From Intestinimonas massiliensis (ex Afouda et al. 2020) (GTDB lineage: Bacteria; Bacillota; Clostridia; Oscillospirales; Oscillospiraceae): 64,000 bases of DNA. The notes beneath the pieces were generated by a model that saw nothing but the letters and a program-made list of their open reading frames with translations, had not been told where the DNA came from and did no database searches. The first letter of the stretch is position 1. Each line of letters begins with the position of its first letter. Of the stretch, positions 33,039 to 42,098 are shown piece after piece. The DNA lies in contig NZ_LR131147.1 of NCBI RefSeq assembly GCF_900626285.1, forward strand, positions 2,351,642-2,415,641. Direction: 5' to 3'. A program made the position numbers and the translations under genes.

Positions 33039-33953
33039 ATGCTGAAAAAGAAACGAAAGGACAGAGGCTATCCCCTTACCCCCCGCACCTTCGGGGAGCC
33101 GCTGCTCTATCTGCTGCCCTTCCTCCTGATTATCTCCATCTTCATGATCTACCCCATCGTCACCATTTTCTCCAGCGCTTTCTTTGAGAACTACGACTAT
33201 CTGAAGGGCACCTTCACCGGCTACGGCCTGGACAATTTCCGCCAGATCTTTGCCGACCCCACCTTTCTGGCCTCTCTGCGCAATACCTTCTTCTATGTGG
33301 TCACGGTGGTGCCCATCTCCACCGCTCTGTCCCTGCTCATTGCGGTGCTCCTCAATCAGAAGATCCACTTTCAGGCGTTCTTCCAGTTCGCCTACTTTCT
33401 GCCCATGGTCACCGCCCTTATCGCGGTGGGCGTGGTGTGGAAGTGGATGTACCACTATGACTATGGTATCATCAACTTCTTTTTGAGCTGCTTCGGGCTG
33501 GAGCCGGTACACTGGCTGGAGGACCCCAATGTGGCGCCCATCGCCCTGACCATCTACGGGATCTGGAACAAGCTGCCCTTCACCATCATCCTCTTCCTCT
33601 CCGGCCTGCAGACCATTGACGAGCAGTACTACACCGCCGCCCGGGTGGATGGTGCCAAGAGCGGGCTCATCTTCCGGCGGATCACTCTGCCCATGCTCTC
33701 GCCCACCATCGCCCTGGTCATGATCATCAATGTGATCAACACCTCCAAGGTGTTCAACGAGGTCTTTGCCCTCTTCAACGGCAAGCCCGGCCCGGCCTAC
33801 TCCCTTTATACCATGGTCTTTTACATCTATGAGAATTTCTATAACCGGTGGAACGTGTCCATCGCCTGCGCGGCGGCTATCGTGCTGTTCCTCATCGTCT
33901 TTGCGCTGACCCTGCTGCAGATGGGGGTGCAGAAGCGCTGGGACTACCGGTAA
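33039..33953 (+). CDS. ABC transporter permease 1 (MalF/UgpA type)
   Basis: A 304-residue inner-membrane permease with six predicted helices, the first at LLYLLPFLLIISIFMIYPIV. The cytoplasmic EAA-like loop that docks the ATPase reads YYTAARVDGAKSGLIFRRIT. AAAGGAGGG precedes the ATG. It lies 20 bp after the ATPase and 16 bp before its partner permease, clearly in one operon. Confidence 0.93.
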   Translation: MLKKKRKDRGYPLTPRTFGEPLLYLLPFLLIISIFMIYPIVTIFSSAFFENYDYLKGTFTGYGLDNFRQIFADPTFLASLRNTFFYVVTVVPISTALSLLIAVLLNQKIHFQAFFQFAYFLPMVTALIAVGVVWKWMYHYDYGIINFFLSCFGLEPVHWLEDPNVAPIALTIYGIWNKLPFTIILFLSGLQTIDEQYYTAARVDGAKSGLIFRRITLPMLSPTIALVMIINVINTSKVFNEVFALFNGKPGPAYSLYTMVFYIYENFYNRWNVSIACAAAIVLFLIVFALTLLQMGVQKRWDYR

Positions 33954-33969
33954 AAGGAGGAGAACGGCT

Positions 33970-34791
33970 ATGAAACGGAAAGCTTCCCGCGTCGCCATAT
34001 ACGCGCTGCTGATCGTGGGCGCGCTGACCATGCTGCTGCCCTTTTACTGGATGATCATCAGCGCCTTCAAGACCCCTGAGCAGATCGCCCAGATGCCGCC
34101 GCTGTGGTTCCCCACCTCCTTCCGGCTGGACAACTTTGAGTATGCCATGACCTACGCCGCCTTCGGACGGTATATCTTCAACTCCCTGCTGGTCACGGTG
34201 TGCAACATGGTGTGCACCATGATCATCACCATCCTGGCGGCCTTTGCCTTTTCCCGGCTGTCCTTCCCGGGCAGAGACGTGATCTTCTCCATTTTCCTGG
34301 GCTTTATGATGGTGCCCTTTGAGCTGGTAGCCATCACCAACTACGGCACCATTGTCCAGATGGGCGGGCTGGATTCCTACACGGCATTGATCTTCCCATA
34401 TACGGCCAATGTGCTGTATGTGTATATCCTGCGCAACTTCTTCCTGGGCATCCCCAACTCCCTCTATCACGCCGCGCGGATCGACGGGGCATCCAACTTC
34501 AAGTACCTCACCCGGATCATGATTCCCGTGGCCAAGCCTGCGCTGGTCACCATCGCCCTGCTCAACGGCATCGACACCTGGAACTCCTTCCTGTGGCCCA
34601 TGCTCATCATCAACGATCCCAACATGCGCACGGTGACCATCGGTCTGACCAGCTTTGTCCAGGACGCCGGCATCCGCTATGAGCGGCTGATGGCCGCCGC
34701 CTGCATCGTGGTGCTGCCCATGATCATCCTCTTCCTCTTTGCCAGAAAGTATATCATTACCGCCATGGCCCGGGGCGGTATCAAGGGCTGA
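33970..34791 (+). CDS. ABC transporter permease 2 (MalG/UgpE type)
   Basis: A 273-residue inner-membrane permease, the second half of the transport channel. Six helices start with VAIYALLIVGALTMLLPFYW; the EAA-type loop reads YHAARIDGASNFKYLTRIMI. AAAGGAGG precedes the ATG. Last gene of the operon and convergent with the LysR gene across a shared terminator. Confidence 0.93.
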   Translation: MKRKASRVAIYALLIVGALTMLLPFYWMIISAFKTPEQIAQMPPLWFPTSFRLDNFEYAMTYAAFGRYIFNSLLVTVCNMVCTMIITILAAFAFSRLSFPGRDVIFSIFLGFMMVPFELVAITNYGTIVQMGGLDSYTALIFPYTANVLYVYILRNFFLGIPNSLYHAARIDGASNFKYLTRIMIPVAKPALVTIALLNGIDTWNSFLWPMLIINDPNMRTVTIGLTSFVQDAGIRYERLMAAACIVVLPMIILFLFARKYIITAMARGGIKG

Positions 34792-34810
34792 CTGCGGCCA
34801 ATCAAGCCAC

Positions 34811-34853
34811 AAAAAAACGCTGCCGGCGGAGAAATCCGCCGGCAGCGCTTTTT
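34811..34853. terminator. Bidirectional terminator, ABC operon / lysR
   Basis: Perfect 13-bp stem (34818-34830 with 34835-34847), GAAA loop, A-run on the left and T-run on the right. Confidence 0.92.
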
Positions 34854-34856
34854 CCG

Positions 34857-35750
34857 TTATTTTCCCTGGAGCAGCTTCTCCTTATGCCGCTCAAAGACCG
34901 AGAGGATCAGATCCTCGTGGAGAGTATCCCGCAGGTAGACCAGGTTGAAGTCCTGCCCCGCCGAGAAGCCCTCCACCTCTACCGGCCGCAGCAGACCGGC
35001 CTCCAGCTCCCGGCGCACGGTGGATTCGTAGAGGAAGGTGATGCCGATGTTCTCCTCCACCAGATGCTTGATGGCGTTGATGTTGCAGATTTCCTGCACC
35101 CCGGCGAACTGGGAGACGCTCAGTCCGCGCTCCTTCAGCGCATTCTCCAGACAGGTGCGGTTGTCGATCTCCACCTCCCGGAGAATGAGCTTTTGGGAGA
35201 ACAGCTCCTCCATAGCCACTTTCCGGCCGCCTAACGGGGAGCCAGGGCCGCACACCGGCAGCAGCCGCTCCCGGGTGAAAAACCGGCCGGTGTACAGGTC
35301 TGGATCAAAATCCCCGTCCAGATAGGCCAGCAGGATATCGCCGTCCAGCAGCTGCTGAAGGAGAACGTCCTTGTATTCCACCGTCATGCTGAAGCCTACC
35401 GCTTCGTCCTCCGCCATGCAGCGGCCCAAAATAGGGGGGAGCACAAATTCCCCCATGGTGCAGGTGGCCCCCAAAAAAATCTGGAAAGGTCCGTCCGCCG
35501 CCAGAACCCGCTGCTGAATGAAGCGGCTCTCTGCGGCGATTTTCTGGGTATAGCGGCGCAGCTGCTCCCCCCGCTTGGTGAGAGCCAGGGTCTTGCCGTC
35601 ATAAAGAAAGAGCTTGCCTTTATATACATCCTCCAGGTAGTGGATATGCTGGCTTACCGTAGGCTGTGAAACGTGAAGATTCTTTGCCGCCTTGGTATAA
35701 CTCTTTGTTTTGCACAGCTCCAAAAACGTATCATATCTAAAGTCAAGCAT
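34857..35750 (-). CDS. LysR-family transcriptional regulator
   Basis: A 297-residue LysR regulator. The N-terminal helix-turn-helix is KSYTKAAKNLHVSQPTVSQHIHYLEDVYKGKLF; the two-lobed effector domain begins near residue 90 (FQIFLGATCTMGEFVLPPIL). GAGGA stands about 6 bases before the ATG. It is transcribed away from an EamA exporter, the usual relation between a LysR protein and its target. Its own promoter overlaps a palindrome, which suggests autoregulation. Confidence 0.92.
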   Translation of the reverse strand: MLDFRYDTFLELCKTKSYTKAAKNLHVSQPTVSQHIHYLEDVYKGKLFLYDGKTLALTKRGEQLRRYTQKIAAESRFIQQRVLAADGPFQIFLGATCTMGEFVLPPILGRCMAEDEAVGFSMTVEYKDVLLQQLLDGDILLAYLDGDFDPDLYTGRFFTRERLLPVCGPGSPLGGRKVAMEELFSQKLILREVEIDNRTCLENALKERGLSVSQFAGVQEICNINAIKHLVEENIGITFLYESTVRRELEAGLLRPVEVEGFSAGQDFNLVYLRDTLHEDLILSVFERHKEKLLQGK

Positions 35751-35802
35751 ATTCTATCCTCTTCTTCGTCGGAAAACGGCGATGCTTTACATGATTATAT
35801 AA

Positions 35803-35877
35803 ATTATGACCGTAAGGCGGATATTTGTCAACTGACAAATGGGGCCGGTTGCATTGCCGGCGGCGGTGTGGTAGACT
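35803..35877. promoter_or_regulatory. Divergent lysR/eamA control region
   Basis: Leftward promoter: TTGACA (35826-35831), 17 bp, CATAAT (35803-35808). Rightward promoter: TTGCAT (35849-35854), 17 bp, TAGACT (35872-35877) with TGG before it. The palindrome ATTTGTCA-AC-TGACAAAT at 35823-35840 covers the leftward -35 box and lies directly upstream of the rightward one, a standard LysR autorepression/activation layout. Confidence 0.7.
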
Positions 35878-35944
35878 GTTGTGCGCCAAAGCAAGGATGG
35901 CGTCCGGACGCTGCGGCATCTGAGACAGAGAGGAAAACGGCGAT

Positions 35945-36883
35945 ATGAGACAAAACCTGAGCGATAAGCGGGTGGTCTTTCTGGTGGCCATGGTGTGCTG
36001 CTTTTTGTGGGGCAGCGCCACCCCGGCCATCAAGATCGGCTACCAGGTGTTCCGGATCGACACCGGGGATACCCAGAGCATCATCCTGTTTGCGGGTATC
36101 CGGTTTTTGCTGGCGGGACTGCTGGTTGTGCTCTTCCAGAGCCTGCTGCAAAGGCGGTTTCTCCGCCCCCAGAGGGAGGCGCTGCCCAGTATTTTTGCCC
36201 TGTCCATGGCCCAGACCGTGGTGCAGTACCTGTTTTTCTATGTGGGACTGGCCCACACCAGCGGGGTCCACGGCACCATCATCTCGGGCACCGGCGGCTT
36301 TTTCTCCATCCTGATGGCCAGCCTGATCTTCCGCTATGAGAAGCTGACCGGGGCCAAGGTGCTGGGCTGTGTGGTGGGCTTTGCGGGCATCGTGGTGATG
36401 AACCTGTCGGGAGTGACGGGGGAGAGCCTGTTCCAGGTGTCCCTGCTGGGGGAGGGGTTTGTGCTGTTTTCCCAGCTGTCCTACTCCCTGTCCGGCATTC
36501 TGGTCAAGCGCTTTTCCGGCCGGTTCGATGTGGTGATGCTCAGCGGCTGGCAGTTCGTGCTGGGCGGGAGCATCATGATCCTGGTGGGGCTTCTGACCGG
36601 CGGGCGGATCGGGCTGCCCTCCCGGCCCTGGGCCTACCTGCTGATGCTCTACATGGGCCTGATTTCCGCCGTGGCCTACTCCCTGTGGGGGCTCCTGCTC
36701 AAGTACAACCCGGTGAGCCGGGTGTCCATCTTTACCTTCCTCACACCCCTGTTTGGGGTGCTGCTCTCCGCCCTTTTCCTGGGAGAGGCGGAGCAGGCCT
36801 TTTCCCTGCGCACCCTGGCGGCCCTGGTGCTGGTGTGCGCGGGTATCTATGCCGTCAACCGCCGGCAGGCAGACGCGTCTTAA
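35945..36883 (+). CDS. EamA/DMT-family transporter
   Basis: A 312-residue inner-membrane protein with about ten helices formed by two EamA repeats, the first starting VVFLVAMVCCFLWGSATPAIKIGY and the second LGEGFVLFSQLSYSLSGILVKRF. Members export amino acids, nucleobases or other metabolites. It probably is the target of the divergent LysR regulator. The substrate cannot be predicted from sequence. Confidence 0.9.
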   Translation: MRQNLSDKRVVFLVAMVCCFLWGSATPAIKIGYQVFRIDTGDTQSIILFAGIRFLLAGLLVVLFQSLLQRRFLRPQREALPSIFALSMAQTVVQYLFFYVGLAHTSGVHGTIISGTGGFFSILMASLIFRYEKLTGAKVLGCVVGFAGIVVMNLSGVTGESLFQVSLLGEGFVLFSQLSYSLSGILVKRFSGRFDVVMLSGWQFVLGGSIMILVGLLTGGRIGLPSRPWAYLLMLYMGLISAVAYSLWGLLLKYNPVSRVSIFTFLTPLFGVLLSALFLGEAEQAFSLRTLAALVLVCAGIYAVNRRQADAS

Positions 36884-36899
36884 GCACAAATAAAAAGGA

Positions 36900-36937
36900 A
36901 GCCGCCCTTCGGTTCATACCGGAGGGCGGCTCTCCTT
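36900..36937. terminator. Bidirectional terminator, eamA / BKACE operon
   Basis: Thirteen-bp stem with one G-T pair (36900-36912 with 36919-36931), TTCATA loop, CTCCTTTT to the right and an A-rich run to the left. Confidence 0.85.
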
Positions 36938-36956
36938 TTGCGCAGAAACAGTCGGC

Positions 36957-37802
36957 TTACTTCTTCAGGCTCAGGATCTCGCGGGCCTCGTCGGGGGTGG
37001 CCACCTTCTTGCCGAACTCCTCGATGACGCGGCGGGCGCGCTCCACGAACTGGACGTTGCTCTCAGCCAGCACGCCCTTGGAGTACATGACGTTGTCCTC
37101 CATGCCCACGCGGATGTGGCCGCCCAGGGCCACGGCGCCGTACAGCATGGTCATGGCGGAGTGACCCACGCCGAAGCAGCTCCAGGTGGAGCCGGGGCAC
37201 AGGGACTCCATGGTCTCCTTCATGAAAATCAGGTTCTTCATGGTGCCGGGGATGCCGTTGGCGCAGCCCATGCAGAACTGGAAGTGGAGGGGAGCCTTCA
37301 GCACGCCCTTCTTCAGGTAGTACTGGGCGTTGGCGATCATGCCGGGGTCAAAGGCCTCGATCTCGGGCTTGATGCCCCACTCCTGCATGTTCCGGCCCAG
37401 CTTCTCCAGGAAGGCGGGGGGGTTGAGGAACAGGCCGGTGTGCAGCCAGTTCATGGAGCCGCAGTCGTAGGTGCCCATCTCGGGGCGCAGCTCCTTCAGG
37501 TGGACCATCCGCTCGTCGTCGTCGGCGGTGAGGGCGCCGGAGGTGGTCATGTTCACAATGATGTCACAGTCAGGGTGATTGGTGTGCAGCAGCTCCACGG
37601 TCTCACGGAACTTGTTCTTGTCCATGGTGCCCTTGCCCTGGTCGTCCCGCATATGCAGGTGGGCGATGGAAGCGCCGGCCTTCCAGCAGGCGTACACGTC
37701 CTCAGCGATCTCGGCGGGGGTCATAGGCACGTTGGGATTGTTCTCCTTGGTGGGCCAGGCGCCGGTGGTGGCTACGGTAATAATGGTCTTGTCCATACTC
37801 AT
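36957..37802 (-). CDS. BKACE-family beta-keto acid cleavage enzyme (Kce-like)
   Basis: A 281-residue zinc TIM-barrel enzyme of the BKACE (DUF849) family. Members condense a beta-keto acid with acetyl-CoA and split it to acetoacetate and a new acyl-CoA; the founding member is 3-keto-5-aminohexanoate cleavage enzyme of lysine fermentation. Zinc ligands H48 and H50 (AHLHMRD) and E235 (VGMEDN) are present, as is SGALTADDDERM. AGGTG 7 bases before ATG 37802 sets the start. It is the last gene of the sigma-54 operon and not next to other lysine-fermentation genes, so its keto acid substrate is open. Confidence 0.88.
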   Translation of the reverse strand: MSMDKTIITVATTGAWPTKENNPNVPMTPAEIAEDVYACWKAGASIAHLHMRDDQGKGTMDKNKFRETVELLHTNHPDCDIIVNMTTSGALTADDDERMVHLKELRPEMGTYDCGSMNWLHTGLFLNPPAFLEKLGRNMQEWGIKPEIEAFDPGMIANAQYYLKKGVLKAPLHFQFCMGCANGIPGTMKNLIFMKETMESLCPGSTWSCFGVGHSAMTMLYGAVALGGHIRVGMEDNVMYSKGVLAESNVQFVERARRVIEEFGKKVATPDEAREILSLKK

Positions 37803-37853
37803 GTTGATGCACCTCATTTTTTTAAAATTGTCTGACGGCGGCCTTTGCCGCGG

Positions 37854-39176
37854 TCAGTGGGTCTGGTACAGACGCTGGAATTCCTCCTCCAGCCAGGGAC
37901 GGAACTGGGGATGGGCGATGGAGATCAGGGCCTTGGCCCGCTCCGTCACCGTCAGGCCCCGCAGGCATACCGCGCCGTACTCGGTGGCCACGTAATGGGT
38001 ATTGGTCCGGGTCAGCGTGACGGCCGCCCCCTGGGGCAGCAGGGGCAGAATGCGGGACTGGAGCTGTTCCTCGCCGGTTTCCTTGTTTTTCACCGTGTAG
38101 GTGGAGCGCAGGGTGATGATGGACTTGCCGTCCGGGGCCATCTGGGCGCCCACGGCGGTGTCCACCTGACCGCCGCTGCCGGAGATCTGGCGGGTGCCCA
38201 CGCTCTCCGAGGCGCACTGTCCGGACAGGTCGATCTGGAGCGCGGCATTGATGGACACCATGGCCCGGTTGGCAGCTATTACGTTCAGGTCGTTGGTGTA
38301 GCACAGGGCCTTGTGCAGAATGGACGGGTTGTCGTCCACAAAGTCGTACAGGGCATGGCTGCCCATGGAGAAGCAGGTGACGGTCTGAAAGGGGTGGAGG
38401 GTCTTGCGGGTGTTGTCCACCACGCCGCTGAGGATCAGATCCATGGCGGCGTCGGACAGGGATTCGGTGTGGATGCCCAGGTGCTGCTTGTGGGTCAGCT
38501 CGGCGGCCAGGGCGTTGATGGTACTGCCGAAGCCCAGCTGGATGGTGTCGCCGTCCCGCACCAGGTCGGCCACCACCTTGCCCAGCTGCCGGTCCACCTG
38601 GTCCGGCTCCTTGGAGAGGAGGGCGGCGGGGTAGCGGTCGGACTCCAGGATGGCGTCCGCCTGGGAGATGTGGATGGTCACGTCTCCAAACACCCGGGGA
38701 GCGTGGGAGGCCACCTCCAGCACCAGCCGGCGGGCCCTGGGGATCAGGGCCTGCTCCAGACAGGCGCAGCCCGCCAGGGAAAAGTAGCCGTGCTTGTCCA
38801 TGGGGGAGACGGTGAGCACCATGCAGTCGTACTCCGGCACCGCATGGGTCCAGTCCCGGGCCACGTTGCGCAGGTGGTTGGGAATGAAGGAACAGATGCC
38901 CAGCTGATCGGAGATCTGCTGGATCTTGTTGTAGAACACCGACTGCACCTGGAAGGAGTCCCGGCAGGCCGGGTCGGTGAGCAGGGCCACCGGCTCCAGC
39001 GGCAGGTAGTGGAGCACCCGCACCTGCCGCAGCTCCTTGGCCCGGCGGTGGAGAGCGGCGGCATAGTCGGTGGCCAGCAAGGGACCGCCGGCCAGATAGA
39101 GGGTGTCTCCCGATCTGACCCGGGCGGCCTCCTCATCCGCCGTGGTGCGCTTGCGGCGGTATTCTTCCTGGAACAC
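37854..39176 (-). CDS. Acetyl-CoA hydrolase/transferase-family CoA-transferase
   Basis: A 440-residue enzyme of the Cat1/4-hydroxybutyrate CoA-transferase type, moving CoA between acetyl-CoA or butyryl-CoA and an organic acid. Recognisable parts are RVRSGDTLYLAGG at the start, DGDTIQLGFGSTINALAAEL, and GSGGQVDTAVGA near residue 345. The GTG at 39176 with AAAGGAG 7 bases before it is preferred to the TTG at 39200, which lies before the ribosome site. Within the operon it can activate the imported acid or recycle the acyl-CoA made by the BKACE. Confidence 0.87.
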   Translation of the reverse strand: MFQEEYRRKRTTADEEAARVRSGDTLYLAGGPLLATDYAAALHRRAKELRQVRVLHYLPLEPVALLTDPACRDSFQVQSVFYNKIQQISDQLGICSFIPNHLRNVARDWTHAVPEYDCMVLTVSPMDKHGYFSLAGCACLEQALIPRARRLVLEVASHAPRVFGDVTIHISQADAILESDRYPAALLSKEPDQVDRQLGKVVADLVRDGDTIQLGFGSTINALAAELTHKQHLGIHTESLSDAAMDLILSGVVDNTRKTLHPFQTVTCFSMGSHALYDFVDDNPSILHKALCYTNDLNVIAANRAMVSINAALQIDLSGQCASESVGTRQISGSGGQVDTAVGAQMAPDGKSIITLRSTYTVKNKETGEEQLQSRILPLLPQGAAVTLTRTNTHYVATEYGAVCLRGLTVTERAKALISIAHPQFRPWLEEEFQRLYQTH

Positions 39177-39198
39177 AGAAAAACTCCTTTCTGTGCAC

Positions 39199-39229
39199 AA
39201 CGGCGGAGCGGGGTACCCGCTCCGCCGTT
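39199..39229 (-). repeat. Intercistronic hairpin, symporter / CoA-transferase
   Basis: Perfect 14-bp inverted repeat with a 3-base loop and no T-run. Likely an mRNA processing or stability element rather than a terminator. Confidence 0.75.
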
Positions 39230-39256
39230 GAATCGCTTATGTGGATGCCAAAGAGA

Positions 39257-41221
39257 TCAGGCGTACTTGCGGATGGCGGCGGCACCCTTTTCGGTGACAC
39301 GGAGCTTCCGCTTGAACAGACCGCCCTCAACCACATAGCCCTGGCGGGTCAGGTGGGAGCAGATGGCGGACATCCGCATGGACTTGATGCTGTTCTTCTG
39401 CACGAACTCAGCCTGCTTCTCGGGGGCCTCCTTGACCACCTTCAGCAGCTGGACATACAGGGGGCTCAGGCCCTCCTTGGCCATCTCGGCCTCGGTGCTG
39501 GACAGAGCGGGGAGAGCAGCCATGCCCTTCTCGGTGATGGAGAAGGTGTAGAACTTGGAGCCGCTCATGCCGGCGCGGACGATGTAACCGCCCTGGTCCA
39601 GGTTCTCAATGGCGGCGCCGGAGGTCTTGGAGTCCACACCCAGGGCGTCGGTCAGGTCGGACATGTAGCAGTGGCCGATGCGCAGCATCTGCAGGATCTG
39701 CTTCTCCATGTCGCCCAGCTTCACGTCCTTGCGGTTGGTAGCGGTGGGCACGCGCTCCCAGCTGGGCTGGCCGAAGTACTTGGGCTTGCCGGTGAGGGAG
39801 GCGATGACGGCCACCACCAGGGTGACCACCAGACCCAGAGTGGCCAGGTAGACGTACTTGCCCACATCAAAGATGCCGGTGAGCTGGAGCAGGGTGAACA
39901 CGGCCATGGTGATCATGCCGCACACAGCGCCCCACAGAGCGCCGCGGCTGTTGAACTTGGGCCAGATGGCGCCCAGGCCCAGCAGGATGGCGGGAGGCAC
40001 CAGCCAGCAGTTGGCGAAGGCAAACAGGTAGGTGGGGCCGCCGGGGAACTGGCAGAGCACGAAGGTGACCACGCCGATGAGCAGCATGATGATCTTGGAC
40101 ATCTTCAGGCTGGTCTTGGCGTCGGCCTTGGGGTTGATGAGGCGCTGATAGATGTCGCGGTTGGCAACAGCGGAAGCGCCCAGAGCGGAGGTGGAAGCGG
40201 TGGAGATGGAGGCAGCCACGGCGCTGATGACCACCAGCGCGCCGAACAGGGAGATAAAGGTGCTGGCGATGAAGCCGTAGGTGCCGGTGGGCAGCACGGT
40301 GCCGCCGTTGAGGGTCAGCTTGTCGGAGTAGAAAGCGCCCATGTAGCCGCCGATGAGGCACAGAGGCAGCACGAACACCACGATCAGGATGATGGCGGCG
40401 GCCACGAAGGAGTTACGGGCAACCTTCTCGCTGCGGCAGTTGGCCACCTTCATCCAGTAGTAGTTGTTGCCCCACACCAGAGCCACGGCGAAGCAGACAA
40501 TGAAGTTAAAGATAGAGGGATAGGTGAATTTCATGCCGGGCAGAGCACCCACGAAGCCCTCATTCATGAAGTTTCCGGCGCTCCAGTTGGCGGTGATGGC
40601 GTCCAGCCAGCCGAACTTGCCAGCCAGCAGGAAGAAAGTGGCGGGCACCACGATGACGCCGATGAGGACCTGGAACAGGTCGGTGATGGTGGTGGCCCAC
40701 AGACCGGAGACGAAGGTGAACACGATGATGACGGCGAAGATGACGGCGGTGATGGCCAGACGGTTCCAGCCGGTGAAGGCCGCGATGTTGTCCACGCTGG
40801 ACACCACGTTGTTGGCCATGATGCCGCACATGCCGATGACGGAGGTGATGGCTACCACGGAACGGGTGTGGCCGTCATAGCGCATCTCCAGGAACTCGGG
40901 CAGGGTCTGAGCGCCGCTGCGGCGGATGAAGTTGGCGTACAGCAGGCCGAAGATCAGCAGACCGCACACTGCATAGATGCAGCCCCAGCCCAGGCCGCCC
41001 AACAGACCATACTGGATGGTGAAGCCGGGAGCCAGGGTGACGGTGGTGCCGGCAAAGCCGATGGCACATACGCCTACCGTGTTGATGGGAGTGGAGATCT
41101 CACGGCCGGCCAGCACGAAGTCGGAGGATTCCTTAACCCACCGCTTGCTGATCAAGCCAGCGCTCATCAGGAAAGCGCAGAAGATCACGAATATGATAAT
41201 AAATACCACATTACTGTCCAT
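39257..41221 (-). CDS. Na+/solute symporter with two C-terminal winged-helix domains
   Basis: A 654-residue protein. Residues 1 to about 490 are an SSS-family (PutP/PanF-like) sodium symporter with about 13 helices (INTVGVCAIGFAGTTVTLAPG, QTLPEFLEMRYDG, SAVAASISTASTSALGASAVANRDIY). Family members usually end soon after this. Here some 150 residues follow that read as two winged helices: MEKQILQMLRIGHCYMSDLTDALGV...YTFSITEKGMAALP (from about 503) and LSPLYVQLLKVV...ICSHLTRQGYVVEGGLFKRKLRVTEKGAAAI. The reading frame is continuous. In 13-helix SSS proteins the C-terminus is cytoplasmic, so the domains could contact DNA or a protein. Second gene of the sigma-54 operon; likely imports the pathway substrate. 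Confidence 0.9.
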   Translation of the reverse strand: MDSNVVFIIIFVIFCAFLMSAGLISKRWVKESSDFVLAGREISTPINTVGVCAIGFAGTTVTLAPGFTIQYGLLGGLGWGCIYAVCGLLIFGLLYANFIRRSGAQTLPEFLEMRYDGHTRSVVAITSVIGMCGIMANNVVSSVDNIAAFTGWNRLAITAVIFAVIIVFTFVSGLWATTITDLFQVLIGVIVVPATFFLLAGKFGWLDAITANWSAGNFMNEGFVGALPGMKFTYPSIFNFIVCFAVALVWGNNYYWMKVANCRSEKVARNSFVAAAIILIVVFVLPLCLIGGYMGAFYSDKLTLNGGTVLPTGTYGFIASTFISLFGALVVISAVAASISTASTSALGASAVANRDIYQRLINPKADAKTSLKMSKIIMLLIGVVTFVLCQFPGGPTYLFAFANCWLVPPAILLGLGAIWPKFNSRGALWGAVCGMITMAVFTLLQLTGIFDVGKYVYLATLGLVVTLVVAVIASLTGKPKYFGQPSWERVPTATNRKDVKLGDMEKQILQMLRIGHCYMSDLTDALGVDSKTSGAAIENLDQGGYIVRAGMSGSKFYTFSITEKGMAALPALSSTEAEMAKEGLSPLYVQLLKVVKEAPEKQAEFVQKNSIKSMRMSAICSHLTRQGYVVEGGLFKRKLRVTEKGAAAIRKYA

Positions 41222-41274
41222 GCTTGTTCCTCTCTTTCACAAATAACTTTACACACATACTATGGGGACGAAAC

Positions 41275-42042
41275 TCAGTCGACAAAAGCAACCACACGGG
41301 ACCAGCCGGCGGAGGCGGCCTTGATGCTCACGGGGAAGCAGCTGACCTTGAAGCCGGTGACGGGCAGCTGATCCAGGTTGGTCAGCTTCTCAATGTGGCA
41401 GTAAGCCTTGTCGCGGCCCACGCGGTGGGCTTCCCAGATGATGGAGGCGTCGTGATTCTTCTCGAACTCGGCACCCTCGAAGGGCAGAGGCACGTCCCAG
41501 CTCCAGCCGTCGGTGCCCACCACGTGCACGCCGCGGTTCAGCAGCCACATGGTGGCCTCGTAGCTCATGCCGGCGCCGGCCACCAGGTACTCGGGCTTGC
41601 CCCAACGGTCATCGGCGTCGGTGCGCAGCAGCACGATGTCGCCTTCCTTCAGGGTGTAGCCGATCTTCTCAAAATACTCCTCCACGTCCTTGGCGGTGAT
41701 CTTGTATCCGTCGGGCTTGTCGTGGAAGTCCATCACCACGCCGTCGCCCACGAACCAGTCCAGAGGCACTTCGTCGATGGTCCAGGCCTTCTCGCCGCCG
41801 TTCATGGTGGGGTAATAGTGGTAGGGGGCGTCCACGTGGGTGCCGGAATGGGTGCACACCTGCAGGAACTCGATGCCCCAGCCGTTGCCATCGGGCAGGT
41901 CAGCCACAGTGCAGCCCTTGAAGAAACCGGCCATCTGCTCGGCGGTGTCCTTGTGGTTGCAGTACTGGATCTTGGGGATCTGGATCGGGGGATCGCTGGG
42001 CAGTCCGTCTTCAATGGGAATGGACAGGTCAATGATTTTCAT
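41275..42042 (-). CDS. Cyclase-family metal-dependent hydrolase (KynB-like)
   Basis: A 255-residue enzyme of the cyclase family (PF04199), which contains kynurenine formamidases and isatin hydrolases. The metal-binding signature H65-S-G-T-H69-V-D71-A-P-Y-H75 is intact, and GVHVVGTDGWSWDVPL matches the second conserved block. Members hydrolyse amide or lactam bonds, often opening a ring. The start at 42042 has AAAGGAG upstream (11-base gap). It is the first gene after the sigma-54 promoter, so it probably acts at the entry of the pathway. The substrate is unknown. Confidence 0.87.
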   Translation of the reverse strand: MKIIDLSIPIEDGLPSDPPIQIPKIQYCNHKDTAEQMAGFFKGCTVADLPDGNGWGIEFLQVCTHSGTHVDAPYHYYPTMNGGEKAWTIDEVPLDWFVGDGVVMDFHDKPDGYKITAKDVEEYFEKIGYTLKEGDIVLLRTDADDRWGKPEYLVAGAGMSYEATMWLLNRGVHVVGTDGWSWDVPLPFEGAEFEKNHDASIIWEAHRVGRDKAYCHIEKLTNLDQLPVTGFKVSCFPVSIKAASAGWSRVVAFVD

Positions 42043-42098
42043 CGCAAAACACACTCCTTTTCTCAGTCCATACAATGGTTGCTGCGTTCCAGAGTAAA

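Noticed and set aside
36957..37802. Lysine-fermentation kce gene
   Set aside because: The lysine aminomutase, 3,5-diaminohexanoate dehydrogenase and ammonia-lyase genes are absent nearby, so only the enzyme family is claimed.
39199..39229. Terminator inside the sigma-54 operon
   Set aside because: The stem is strong but no U-tract follows on the leftward strand, so the operon is treated as continuous.
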